A stretch of DNA of 64,000 nt from Burkholderiaceae bacterium (GCA_913776825.1 CAJYPV010000028.1:62001-126000), one strand, 5' to 3'. Shown: positions 1 to 7,797, numbered from the stretch's first letter. The notes: generated from the sequence alone by a model not told the origin. Translations and numbers: made by a program.

Positions 1-1
1 G

Positions 2-679
2 CCCTCCGCGCCGGTCGGGGCCGAGGGCACCGAGGCCTGGCTGCGCGCCGTGGGCGACGCGGCGGAGGTACCAGCGGATCTGATCGAGGCCGCCGTCGCG
101 GCGGTGCTGCCGGCCATCCGCGGCGCTCTGGCGCGGGCACGCACCACGGCCAAGGTCACCGTCAGCGGCTATGAAGGCTCGGAGCTGCTGGTGGCGCGGC
201 TGCTGATCGAGAGTGGCGCGACGGTGCCGTATGTCGGCACGGCCTGTCCGCGCACGCCATGGTCGGAGCCGGATCGGGTCTGGCTGGAAGCCCATGGCTG
301 CGAGGTGCAGTACCGCGCCTCGCTGGAGCAGGATCTCGCGGCGGTGCAACGCCATCAGCCGCAACTGGCCATCGGCACCACGCCCCTGGTGCAGGCCTGC
401 AAGCAGCGCGGATTGCCCGCGCTGTACTTCACCAACCTGATCTCGGCGCGACCCTTGATGGGACCGGCGGGCGCGGGCTCGCTGGCCCAGGTCATCAATG
501 GCGCGATCGCCAACCAGCCGCGCTTCGATGCGATGCGCGACTTCTTCGGCGACACCGGCGCGGGCGACCAGGCCGGCATCTGGACGGAACAGCCGGTGCT
601 GCATCCGGAGTTCCGCAGCGAAACCCGTCGGCAGGTCATCAAGCTGATGAAGCGCCGGTCCTCGGAGCAGATGCTGTGA
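2..679 (+). CDS. bchY: Chlorophyllide a reductase subunit Y, 3' part
   Basis: The reading frame is already open at the left edge, so the 5' end lies outside the window; 225 residues are visible. BchY and BchZ form the NifDK-like catalytic component of chlorophyllide a reductase, which reduces ring B on the way to bacteriochlorophyll a. The call rests on overall resemblance to BchY C-terminal halves (for example the stretch SGYEGSELLVARLLIESGA and the C-terminal RRQVIKLMKRR) and on bchZ following directly. The stop codon overlaps the bchZ GTG start as GTGA, which implies translational coupling. The electron-donating BchX subunit would be expected just upstream, outside the window. Confidence 0.93.
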   Translation, partial: PSAPVGAEGTEAWLRAVGDAAEVPADLIEAAVAAVLPAIRGALARARTTAKVTVSGYEGSELLVARLLIESGATVPYVGTACPRTPWSEPDRVWLEAHGCEVQYRASLEQDLAAVQRHQPQLAIGTTPLVQACKQRGLPALYFTNLISARPLMGPAGAGSLAQVINGAIANQPRFDAMRDFFGDTGAGDQAGIWTEQPVLHPEFRSETRRQVIKLMKRRSSEQML

Positions 680-2160
680 GTTTCGTGATCGACCACGACC
701 GGGCCGGCGGCTATTGGGGCGCGGTCTATGTGTTCACTGCGATCAAGGGTCTGCAGGTGATCATCGATGGCCCGGTCGGCTGCGAGAACCTGCCGGTGAC
801 CTCGGTGCTGCACTACACCGATGCCTTGCCGCCGCATGAGCTGCCGATCGTGGTCACCGGACTGGCCGAGGAACAACTGGGCCGGGAAGGCACCGAGGGC
901 AGCATGCGGCGCGCCCATGCGTCGCTGGATCCGGACCTGCCCAGCGTCGTGGTCACCGGCTCGATCGCCGAGATGATCGGCGGCGGCGTGACGCCCGAGG
1001 GCACGACGATCGCCCGCTTCCTGCCCCGCACCATCGATGAAGACCAATGGCAATGCGCCAACCGGGCGATGTTCTGGCTGTGGTCCGAGCATGGTCCGAA
1101 GCGGGTGCCGGCGCGCACGCCGATGGCGCAACGGCCGCCGGGTGAGAAGCCACGGGTGAACCTGATCGGCCCCTGCTATGGGCAGTTCAACAGCGCCAGC
1201 GATCTGCATGAGATCCAGCGCCTGGTGCAGGGCCTGGGGGCGGAGATCAACCTGACCTTCCCGCTCGGCAGCCATCTGGCCGATGTGCCTCGGCTGGCGG
1301 ACGCGGACGTGAACATCTGCCTCTACCGCGAGTTCGGCCAGCTGCTGTGCGAGACGCTGGATCGGCCGTGGCTGCAGGCGCCCATCGGGATGCACAGCAC
1401 CACGGCCTTCCTGCGCGAGCTCGGTCGCTTGCTGGGGCTGGATCCGGAGCCCTTCATCGAGCGCGAGAAGCACACCACGCTCAAGCCAGTGTGGGATCTG
1501 TGGCGCTCGGTGACGCAGGACTTCTTCGCGACGGCCAGCTTCGGCATCGTCGCCAGCGAGACCTATGCGCGCGGCGTGCGTCACTTCCTGGAAGACGAGC
1601 TGGGACTGCCCTGCCAATTCGCCGTCGCGCGCAAGCCCGGCCAGAAGACCGACAACGCTGCCATCCGCGCGCTGGTGCGGGACAAGCCGCCGCTGGTGCT
1701 CTACGGCAGCTTCAACGAGCGCATGTACCTGGCGGAGGCCGCCACGGCGGGGCCGATGAAGCCGACCTTCATTGCGGCGTCCTTCCCCGGCGCGATCGTG
1801 CGACGCGCCACCGGCACGCCGTTCATGGGCTATGCGGGCGCGACCTATCTGGTGCAGGAGTTCTGCAACGCGCTGTTCGATGCGCTGTTTCACATCCTGC
1901 CGCTGGGCACGGAGATGGACCGGGTCGATCCCACGCCGGCCCGCGCGCTTGCCGAGCTGCCCTGGAGCGATGCCGCCCGCGCGGCGCTGGACGAGCTGCT
2001 GGAAGCCCAGCCGCTGCTGGTGCGGATCTCCGCAGCCAAGCGGCTGCGCGACCAGGCGGAAGCCACCGCCCGCGCGCGTCAGGCCTCGGAAGTGACCGTG
2101 GACGACCTGGAAGGGCAGGCGCGCCAGCTCGCGGCGGCCGCGATGGGAGCGCTCGCATGA
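676..2160 (+). CDS. bchZ: Chlorophyllide a reductase subunit Z
   Basis: This 494-residue protein has the usual BchZ length. The GTG start at 676 overlaps the bchY stop and gives the N-terminus VSFVIDHDRAGGYWGAVYVF. The early GPVGCENLP segment is the typical NifK-like cysteine region that holds the Fe-S cluster with BchY. The C-terminus is a helical extension rich in Arg and Ala. BchZ partners BchY in reduction of the C7=C8 bond of chlorophyllide a. It lies upstream of puf on the same strand, the usual bchYZ-puf arrangement in purple bacteria, so puf transcripts may start in or before this gene. Confidence 0.95.
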   Translation: MSFVIDHDRAGGYWGAVYVFTAIKGLQVIIDGPVGCENLPVTSVLHYTDALPPHELPIVVTGLAEEQLGREGTEGSMRRAHASLDPDLPSVVVTGSIAEMIGGGVTPEGTTIARFLPRTIDEDQWQCANRAMFWLWSEHGPKRVPARTPMAQRPPGEKPRVNLIGPCYGQFNSASDLHEIQRLVQGLGAEINLTFPLGSHLADVPRLADADVNICLYREFGQLLCETLDRPWLQAPIGMHSTTAFLRELGRLLGLDPEPFIEREKHTTLKPVWDLWRSVTQDFFATASFGIVASETYARGVRHFLEDELGLPCQFAVARKPGQKTDNAAIRALVRDKPPLVLYGSFNERMYLAEAATAGPMKPTFIAASFPGAIVRRATGTPFMGYAGATYLVQEFCNALFDALFHILPLGTEMDRVDPTPARALAELPWSDAARAALDELLEAQPLLVRISAAKRLRDQAEATARARQASEVTVDDLEGQARQLAAAAMGALA

Positions 2161-2175
2161 ACACAAGCCTTGCCG

Positions 2176-2278
2176 AGGGCCTGCGGCCCTGGAAGTCCCT
2201 GCCGCGCGGGAGCTGCGCGGTGCTGGGGCCGCAAGGAGCCGCCAACGACGGGCTGCCCGCCTGTCGGGCATCGGCTCC
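2176..2278 (+). promoter_or_regulatory. Hairpin-rich leader between bchZ and pufB
   Basis: Three inverted repeats lie in a row: AGGGCC/GGCCCT (2176-2181 with 2185-2190), CCGCGC/GCGCGG (2202-2207 with 2215-2220), and a nested one made of GGAGCCG/CGGCTCC (2235-2241 with 2272-2278) around GCCCG/CGGGC (2255-2259 with 2265-2269). None is followed by a T-run, so these are not simple terminators. They may be a 5' stabilising or processing structure for the pufBA mRNA. A 47-codon frame also crosses the area (2157-2300, ATGA overlap with bchZ), but it resembles no known protein. Confidence 0.45.
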
Positions 2279-2305
2279 CCAAGGCCGTTTCAAGGAGTGA
2301 TGGAT

Positions 2306-2455
2306 ATGGCTGAAAACAGATCCGGCTCATTGTCCGGGCTGACCGAAGGGGAGGCCCGGGAGTTCCACGGCATCTTCATGACCAGCTTCATTGGCTACAC
2401 GGCAGTCGCCATCGTGGCCCATGTGCTGGTGTGGATGTGGCGCCCCTGGCTCTGA
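2306..2455 (+). CDS. pufB: Light-harvesting LH1 beta polypeptide
   Basis: This is a 49-residue antenna peptide. It has a polar N-terminus with the LH beta signature around EAREFHGIFMTSF, one membrane helix, and the bacteriochlorophyll-ligating histidine in AIVAHVLVWMWRPWL. The C-terminal WRPWL is typical of LH1 beta. The start at 2306 is preferred over an in-frame ATG at 2300 because AAGGAG at 2292-2297 is then correctly spaced. The gene is too short for a 60-codon ORF threshold. It pairs with pufA to build the ring round the reaction centre. Confidence 0.95.
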   Translation: MAENRSGSLSGLTEGEAREFHGIFMTSFIGYTAVAIVAHVLVWMWRPWL

Positions 2456-2491
2456 GCCAGTGATGAACCTGCATTGAAAGAGAGGTCCGCC

Positions 2492-2743
2492 ATGGCCCAG
2501 ATCACGACCCTCCCGAGTGTGCCGACGGTGCCGAGCGTCAGCCCGGACACGCCGGTTCCGCGGGACGCATGGGCTGACGAGGCATTGTTCCTCGTGAGCT
2601 TTGTCTTCGTGTTCCTGATCGCGCTCGCCGCGCAGATGCTGTTCCTTGACTGGCGCGCGTGGTGGCCTGGGGCGGAAGGTGAGAAATCACTGATCAAAGG
2701 GGTGCGCTCGGGGGTCTACACCTTCATGTCGCATCTGAACTAG
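2492..2743 (+). CDS. Single-helix membrane protein between pufB and pufA
   Basis: An 83-residue protein starts at ATG 2492, behind AGAGGT at good spacing. It has a Pro/Val/Thr-rich soluble N-terminus of about 30 residues, then one hydrophobic helix (about residues 36-55, LFLVSFVFVFLIALAAQMLF). After the helix come a Trp-rich DWRAWWPG interface and a basic amphipathic tail ending YTFMSHLN. The membrane segment has no histidine, so it is not an antenna alpha or beta chain. In the classical operon pufA follows pufB almost directly, whereas here 299 bases separate them. The layout recalls single-helix accessory polypeptides such as PufX or PufQ, but I could not align it convincingly to either. 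The function is unknown; a role in LH1 ring assembly or opening is inferred from position only. Confidence 0.8.
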   Translation: MAQITTLPSVPTVPSVSPDTPVPRDAWADEALFLVSFVFVFLIALAAQMLFLDWRAWWPGAEGEKSLIKGVRSGVYTFMSHLN

Positions 2744-2754
2744 GAGATTCAAGC

Positions 2755-2946
2755 ATGTGGAAGATCTGGTTGTTATTCGACCCGCGCCGAGCGCTGGTCG
2801 CGTTGTTCGCGTTCCTGTTCGTGCTGGCACTGGTGATTCACTTCGTGCTGCTCAGTACCAACAAGTACAACTGGCTCGACGGGCCGAACACGCGACCGGT
2901 GGTGCAGAACTCGGCCATGCCGGCACCAGCGCCGGCACCGAAGTAG
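2755..2946 (+). CDS. pufA: Light-harvesting LH1 alpha polypeptide
   Basis: This 63-residue LH1 alpha chain starts MWKIWLLFDPRR and has one transmembrane helix. The bacteriochlorophyll-binding His sits in LVIHFVLLST, followed by the conserved NWLDG segment. The C-terminal tail is Pro/Ala-rich (PAPAPAPK). An AGGAG at 2743-2747 gives the ribosome site, and the start lies 11 bases after the preceding 83-residue ORF. Together with PufB it forms the core antenna. Confidence 0.96.
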   Translation: MWKIWLLFDPRRALVALFAFLFVLALVIHFVLLSTNKYNWLDGPNTRPVVQNSAMPAPAPAPK

Positions 2947-2965
2947 GACATCCGCTGGCACAACA

Positions 2966-2995
2966 CACGGTGCGGGGCTCCGGCCTCGCACCGTG
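2966..2995 (+). promoter_or_regulatory. pufA-pufL intercistronic hairpin
   Basis: CACGGTGCG (2966-2974) pairs exactly with CGCACCGTG (2987-2995). The inner bases extend this to about 13 pairs around a TCCG loop at 2979-2982. No T-run follows. Purple bacteria are known to carry a stable hairpin at this place that protects the pufBA message and makes antenna mRNA outnumber pufLM mRNA; this one is inferred to act the same way. Confidence 0.8.
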
Positions 2996-3052
2996 CCGGG
3001 ACGGCTCGGGGACCTGCCTCGCGCAGGCCACCCTCCACCAGAGGTGGCAAAC

Positions 3053-3877
3053 ATGGCCATGCTGAACTTCGAACGGAAGTACCGCGTACGCGGCGGAACC
3101 CTGCTGGGAGGCGACCTGTTCGACTTCTGGGTCGGTCCGTTCTATGTCGGATTCTTTGGGGTGACGACAGCGTTCTTCTCGCTGGTCGGCATCCTGTTGA
3201 TCGTGTGGGGCGCGTCCCAGGGCGGCACCTGGAACCTCTGGCGCATCAACATCGCGCCGCCCGATCTGAAATACGGGCTGGGCATGGCGCCGCTGATGGC
3301 CGGCGGGCTGTGGCAGCTGATCACCGTGTGTGCGACGGGCGCGTTCGTGTCCTGGGCGCTGCGGGAGGTGGAGATCTGCCGCAAGCTGGGCATGGGCTAT
3401 CACGTGCCCGCGGCCTTCGGCGTGGCCATCCTGGCGTATGTGACGCTGGTGGTGATCCGGCCGGTGCTGATGGGCGCGTGGGGACACGGCTTCCCCTACG
3501 GGATCATCAGCCACCTGGACTGGGTCTCCAACACCGGCTATCAGTACCTGCACTTCCACTACAACCCGGCGCACATGCTGGCGGTGAGCTTCTTCTTCGC
3601 CACCACCTTCGCGCTGAGTCTGCATGGCGCGCTGGTGCTGTCGGCGACCAATCCGGCGCCCGGCGAGGTGGTCAAGACCGCCGAGCATGAAAACACCTTC
3701 TTCCGCGATGCGATCGGCTATTCGATCGGCACGCTGGGCATCCACCGGCTGGGCCTGTTCCTGGCGCTGTCGGCCGGTTTCTGGAGCGCGGTGTGCATCG
3801 TCATCAGCGGCCCGTTCTGGACGCGCGGCTGGCCGGAGTGGTGGAGCTGGTGGCTCAACCTGCCGGTCTGGAAGTGA
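3053..3877 (+). CDS. pufL: Photosynthetic reaction centre L subunit
   Basis: This 274-residue protein has five membrane helices. It begins MAMLNFERKYRVRGGT behind AGAGGTGG and shows classic L-subunit stretches such as LFDFWVGPFYVGFFGVTTAFF and HFHYNPAHMLAVSFFF, which contains pigment- and iron-ligating histidines. It binds bacteriochlorophylls, bacteriopheophytin and QA/QB cofactors together with PufM in the cytoplasmic membrane. The length is normal and no key segment is missing. Confidence 0.97.
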   Translation: MAMLNFERKYRVRGGTLLGGDLFDFWVGPFYVGFFGVTTAFFSLVGILLIVWGASQGGTWNLWRINIAPPDLKYGLGMAPLMAGGLWQLITVCATGAFVSWALREVEICRKLGMGYHVPAAFGVAILAYVTLVVIRPVLMGAWGHGFPYGIISHLDWVSNTGYQYLHFHYNPAHMLAVSFFFATTFALSLHGALVLSATNPAPGEVVKTAEHENTFFRDAIGYSIGTLGIHRLGLFLALSAGFWSAVCIVISGPFWTRGWPEWWSWWLNLPVWK

Positions 3878-3943
3878 CGCGGCGGCCGATCGACACGTCA
3901 GGGCCCATCCCGCGCCGGTCGCGGGTCGCCAAGGAGCAGCATC

Positions 3944-4924
3944 GTGGCTGAATATCAGAACCTCTTCACCAGCGTGCAGGTCACGGCGCCGTCCTATCCC
4001 GGCATTCCGCTGGGCCGCGACGAGTACCAGCGCAGCGGACGCCCCGCCCATGTGCATCTGCTGGGACGCATCGGCGATGCGCAACTGGGGCCGATCTACC
4101 TCGGCTGGCTGGGCGTGCTGTCGCTGTTCTGCGGCTTCATCGCGATCGAGATCATCGGGCTCAACATGTGGGCGTCGGTGGGCTGGGATCCGGTGCAGTT
4201 CGTGCGGCAGTTGCCCTGGCTGGCGCTGGAGCCGCCGCCGCCCGGCTACGGGCTGCATCTGCCGCCGCTCAAGCAGGGCGGCTGGTGGTTGATGGCGGGC
4301 TTCTTCCTGACGTCGTCCATCCTGCTGTGGTGGGTGCGGATGTACCGCCGCGCGCGCAAGCTGGGCATGGGCACGCATGTGGCCTGGGCCTTTGCATCGG
4401 CGATCTGGCTGTATCTGGTGCTGGGCTTCATCCGGCCGCTGCTGATGGGCAGCTGGGGCGAGGCGGTGCCGTTCGGGATCTTTCCGCATCTGGACTGGAC
4501 GGCCGCGTTCTCGCTGCGCTACGGCAACCTGTTCTACAACCCGTTCCACATGCTCAGCATCGCGTTCCTGTATGGCAGCACGCTGCTGTTCGCGATGCAC
4601 GGCGCCACCATCCTGGCGGTGAGCCGCTTTGGCGGCGAGCGCGAGATCGAGCAGATCACCGACCGCGGCACCGCCAGCGAGCGGGCGGCGCTGTTCTGGC
4701 GCTGGACGATGGGCTTCAACGCCACGATGGAATCGATCCACCGCTGGGCCTGGTGGTTCGCGGTGCTGTGTCCGCTGACCGGCGGCATCGGCATCCTGCT
4801 GACCGGCACCGTGGTGGACAACTGGTACCTGTGGGGCGTGAAGCACGGCATCGCACCGCTGTATCCGGCGGTGTTCCCGCCGGTCGCGGACCCGTCGCTG
4901 ATCGTGCCGGGGAGCCAGCCATGA
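3944..4924 (+). CDS. pufM: Photosynthetic reaction centre M subunit
   Basis: The 326-residue M subunit starts at a GTG codon, with AAGGAG at 3931-3936. It carries the expected five membrane helices and M-type motifs such as FYNPFHMLSIAFLYGSTLLFAMHGATI and NATMESIHRWAWWFA. The C-terminal extension after WGVKHGIAPLYP is of the type found in reaction centres that bind a tetraheme cytochrome. The stop codon overlaps the next start as ATGA. Confidence 0.97.
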   Translation: MAEYQNLFTSVQVTAPSYPGIPLGRDEYQRSGRPAHVHLLGRIGDAQLGPIYLGWLGVLSLFCGFIAIEIIGLNMWASVGWDPVQFVRQLPWLALEPPPPGYGLHLPPLKQGGWWLMAGFFLTSSILLWWVRMYRRARKLGMGTHVAWAFASAIWLYLVLGFIRPLLMGSWGEAVPFGIFPHLDWTAAFSLRYGNLFYNPFHMLSIAFLYGSTLLFAMHGATILAVSRFGGEREIEQITDRGTASERAALFWRWTMGFNATMESIHRWAWWFAVLCPLTGGIGILLTGTVVDNWYLWGVKHGIAPLYPAVFPPVADPSLIVPGSQP

Positions 4925-5175
4925 GCCGCCTCCGCCAGTCCCGCGCGCCGGATGAAGCCGGCCGGCGGCGCACCTTCGGATCGACACCACGATCGTCCTC
5001 GCGCATCGGCTCGCGGGCCATGGCTTGGCCGCACCTGTGGACGCAGGTCGGGCAACGGTTGTGGACCGGGTTGAGCGAAGCGGGCGCCTATCTCGCCATG
5101 GAATACGGCATGGCCGCGAGCCTGCCTCCGCCGGCGGTGCGCCGCGCGGCCCACCGACCGGGGGAGTCAGCATGA
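4921..5175 (+). CDS. Uncharacterised 84-residue ORF coupled to pufM and pufC
   Basis: This frame begins in an ATGA overlap with the pufM stop (4921-4924) and ends in a second ATGA overlap with the pufC start (5172-5175), which argues that it is translated. The product is basic at the N-terminus (MSRLRQSRAPDEAGRRR). It then has a moderately hydrophobic, Trp-containing amphipathic stretch, PHLWTQVGQRLWTGLSEAG and AYLAMEYGMAA. No signal peptide, clear membrane helix or known motif was recognised. It could be a small assembly factor or simply a translation-coupling cistron that carries ribosomes from pufM to pufC. Confidence 0.55.
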   Translation: MSRLRQSRAPDEAGRRRTFGSTPRSSSRIGSRAMAWPHLWTQVGQRLWTGLSEAGAYLAMEYGMAASLPPPAVRRAAHRPGESA

Positions 5176-6302
5176 AGCAGATCCAAGCGATTCGGTCGGC
5201 CAGCGCGCTGACAGTGGCCCTGGTGCTGGGGCTGTTGGCGGGCTGCGAGCGACCGCCGGTCGACACGGTGCAGCGCGGCTACCGCGGCACCGGCATGGAG
5301 CAGGTCTACAACCCGCGCCTGCTGGCGGAACAGGCGGCGGCCAATGAAGCGCCGGCGCCGCTGGAGGCCGCGTCGCCGGACGGGCCGAAGGCGGGGCAGG
5401 TCTATCAGAACGTGAAGGTGCTGGGCCACCTGAGCGTGGGCGAGTTCAACCGCACGATGGCGGCGATGACGGCCTGGGTCGCGCCCAAGCAGGGCTGCGT
5501 GCATTGCCACAACGTGCAGAACTTCGCCGACGACTCGCTCTATCCGAAGCTGGTGGCGCGCCGCATGCTGACGATGACCCAGACCATCAACACCGACTGG
5601 CAGCGGCATGTCGGCAAGACCGGCGTGACCTGCTACACCTGCCATCGCGGCGAGCCGGTGCCCAAGGAAGTGTGGTTCCAGCCGCTGATGCCCAAGAGCG
5701 CGAACGGCCTGGCCGGCGAGCGCGCGGGTCAGAACGCGCCCGCGCCGAGCGTGGGGCTGGCGGCGCTGCCGAATGATCCGTTCACTGCCTTCCTGCTGGA
5801 CGGCGAGAACATCCGCGTGGCCGGCACCGAGGCGCTGCCGTCGGGCAATCGGCAATCGATCAAGCAGGCGGAATGGACCTACGGGCTGATGATGCACATG
5901 TCCAAATCCCTGGGCGTGAACTGCACCCAGTGCCACAACACCCGCTCGCTGGGGTCGTGGGAGAACAGCTCGCCGCCACGGGTGACGGCCTGGCACGGCA
6001 TCCGCATGACGCGGGCGCTGAACCTGGAGTTCCTGGTGCCGCTGACGCAGACCTTCCCCGCCAACCGGCTCGGCCCGATGGGCGATGTGGCCAAGGTCAA
6101 CTGCGCCACCTGCCATCAGGGCGCGCACAAGCCGCTGTATGGCGCGGAGATGGCGAAATTCCATCCGGAGCTGATGATGAAGTCGCCGTCGCTGATGGCG
6201 CCGCCGGCCGCCGCGTCGGACCCGGCGGTGGTGTCCAGCGAGGATCTGAATCTGCTGCGAGGCTTGACCTCGGAACCCGCGAAGACCGCCGCGCCGGGCT
6301 GA
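5172..6302 (+). CDS. pufC: Reaction-centre tetraheme cytochrome c subunit
   Basis: The 376-residue protein has a lipoprotein signal ending LLAGC (Cys25), so it should be anchored to the periplasmic face by lipid. Four c-type heme sites are visible: CVHCH (about 109-113), CYTCH (154-158), CTQCH (251-255) and CATCH (311-315). The methionine ligands lie in helices such as MLTMTQTINTDW and MMHMSKSLG. It re-reduces the oxidised special pair using soluble electron donors. The gene is the last of the puf operon, as in Rubrivivax and other betaproteobacteria. Confidence 0.97.
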   Translation: MKQIQAIRSASALTVALVLGLLAGCERPPVDTVQRGYRGTGMEQVYNPRLLAEQAAANEAPAPLEAASPDGPKAGQVYQNVKVLGHLSVGEFNRTMAAMTAWVAPKQGCVHCHNVQNFADDSLYPKLVARRMLTMTQTINTDWQRHVGKTGVTCYTCHRGEPVPKEVWFQPLMPKSANGLAGERAGQNAPAPSVGLAALPNDPFTAFLLDGENIRVAGTEALPSGNRQSIKQAEWTYGLMMHMSKSLGVNCTQCHNTRSLGSWENSSPPRVTAWHGIRMTRALNLEFLVPLTQTFPANRLGPMGDVAKVNCATCHQGAHKPLYGAEMAKFHPELMMKSPSLMAPPAAASDPAVVSSEDLNLLRGLTSEPAKTAAPG

Positions 6303-6579
6303 TCGTCGACGAGTCGCCCGCGCGTCGATGAGGTCCACACCCGCGCCACCCTGACGATGGCGGACGAGAGCCGGATCGGCCCGTCCGCAGGCGCTGAGAG
6401 ATCGCACCGGGTCTGAGCTTGGGCTGGGCTGGTGCGCGCAAGGTCCTGAAGGAGAGGGCGGGGACGCCGGGCCCGAGGGGCCGGGCCGACCCGTGCGTTG
6501 CGCATCCTGGATCGCAACGGGGGCCGAGGCGGCGTGGGCCGCCGCCGGCATGTCATCCCATCGATCGGGAGCCGCGACG

Positions 6580-7797
6580 ATGTCCACGCCCCCCGAACCC
6601 GACCTGAGCGCGCTCGCGTCGCTGGCGCATGAGCTGGCCATCACCATGGCGCGGGTGGTGGGTGACATCGCGCTCGTGGTGGACGCGCAGGGTGTCATCA
6701 CCGAAGTGGCCGACGGCGCGTCCGGGCCGATCGCGGGATGCGATCAATGGGTCGGCCGTCGCTGGGTCGACACGGTGAGCCCGGACAGTCAGGCCAAGGT
6801 GTTGTCGCTGCTGGCGGAGGTGGCGCCGTGCGCGCAGACCGCGCTCGGGCGCGAGCTGCTGCATCCGTTGCCGGGGCAGGGCGTGCTGCCGCTGGCGTGG
6901 TCGGCGATTCGGCTGGGGCCGCATGGGCCGGTGCTGGCGGTCGGGCGGGACCTGCGCGCGGTGACGGCGCTGCAGCAGCGTTTCGTCGAAGTGCAGCAGG
7001 AGATGGAGCGCCACTACTGGCGCTATCGCCTGGTGCAGAGCCGATCGCAGCGGCTCTATCAGGTCGCGCACGATGCGGTGATGGTGCTGGATGCCGCGAG
7101 TCTGGTGGTCCTGCAGGCGAATGCGGCGAGCGTGCAGTGGCTGCAGCGACCGCTGTCGATGCTGTTGCATCAGCCGCTGACCGACAGCCTGCCCAGCGGC
7201 TGGCTCAGCCCGGTGCTGGAAGTGCTCGTGGCCAGCCGCAGCAGCGGTCGGGCGAGCCATCGCCGCGGCGTGGAGGCGGGCGCGTCTGGCCGGCTCGAAC
7301 TGGTGGCCGCGCCGCTCACCGGCGAGGGCCGTCGGCACTTGATCCTTCGGGTGCGCCAGGAATCATTGAGCGCCAGCGCCGGTCCGTCGGAATCCCAGAC
7401 GGGTGTGGACGAAGCGCTGGCGCTCTCGCGCATGGCGGAGATCGTCGAGACCCTGCCCGATGCGCTGCTCATCACCGATGCCGATGGCGGCGTGCTGATG
7501 GCCAATCCCGCGTTCCTGACGCTGAGCGGCGTGGCCGATGAGGCGCTGCTGCGGCGGCAACCGCTGCCGGCGCTGGTGGGCGATCCGCAGGGCGCCTGGG
7601 CCGCGCTGGTGGCGCAGGTGCGCCGGGTGGGCCTGGTCAGCGGCGCAGTGCTGACGGCGGAGCGCAGCGGTCTGCCCGCGCCGCTGCGTTGGCGGGTCGA
7701 TGCCGCGCTGCTGGCGGAAGGGGAGCCGGTCTGCATCGGATGGGTGATGGCCCGCGTGCAGGAGGAGCACGCCGTTGGCGAGGGCGACACGGGCTGA
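6580..7797 (+). CDS. ppsR: PpsR/CrtJ-like PAS regulator lacking the HTH domain
   Basis: The 405-residue protein aligns by eye with PpsR/CrtJ, the redox-dependent repressor of photosynthesis genes. It has an N-terminal PAS with the typical VGRRWVDTVSPDSQAKV segment, a Q-linker (QRFVEVQQEMERHYWRYRLV), PAS1 starting near LYQVAHDAVMVLDAAS, and PAS2 starting near IVETLPDALLITDADGG. Known PpsR proteins are about 460 residues and end in a Fis-type helix-turn-helix. This one stops soon after PAS2 (VMARVQEEHAVGEGDTG). Only 54 bases separate its stop from the end of the convergent araC-like gene, so an HTH cannot be hidden by a frameshift. The start at ATG 6580 is chosen because PAS-N begins soon after; upstream in-frame codons add unrelated sequence. 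Confidence 0.85.
   Translation: MSTPPEPDLSALASLAHELAITMARVVGDIALVVDAQGVITEVADGASGPIAGCDQWVGRRWVDTVSPDSQAKVLSLLAEVAPCAQTALGRELLHPLPGQGVLPLAWSAIRLGPHGPVLAVGRDLRAVTALQQRFVEVQQEMERHYWRYRLVQSRSQRLYQVAHDAVMVLDAASLVVLQANAASVQWLQRPLSMLLHQPLTDSLPSGWLSPVLEVLVASRSSGRASHRRGVEAGASGRLELVAAPLTGEGRRHLILRVRQESLSASAGPSESQTGVDEALALSRMAEIVETLPDALLITDADGGVLMANPAFLTLSGVADEALLRRQPLPALVGDPQGAWAALVAQVRRVGLVSGAVLTAERSGLPAPLRWRVDAALLAEGEPVCIGWVMARVQEEHAVGEGDTG

Noticed and set aside
355..2271. Long minus-strand open frame opposite bchZ
   Set aside because: It is a shadow of bchYZ codon bias in GC-rich DNA, with Arg/Gln/His-rich sequence and no recognisable domain.
2157..2300. 47-codon frame between bchZ and pufB as a gene (possible pufQ)
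   Set aside because: It has no membrane helix and does not resemble PufQ. The hairpins explain the region better, so it is only mentioned with the leader.
2852..5266. Very long minus-strand open frame (804 codons) opposite pufA, pufL and pufM
   Set aside because: It lies antisense to clearly real reaction-centre genes. Its translation is Arg/His/Gln-rich low complexity, typical of antisense frames in high-GC genomes.
5025..6302. Longer pufC starting at 5025
   Set aside because: The lipoprotein signal begins at ATG 5172, in an ATGA overlap, and the extra N-terminal residues are not like any cytochrome.
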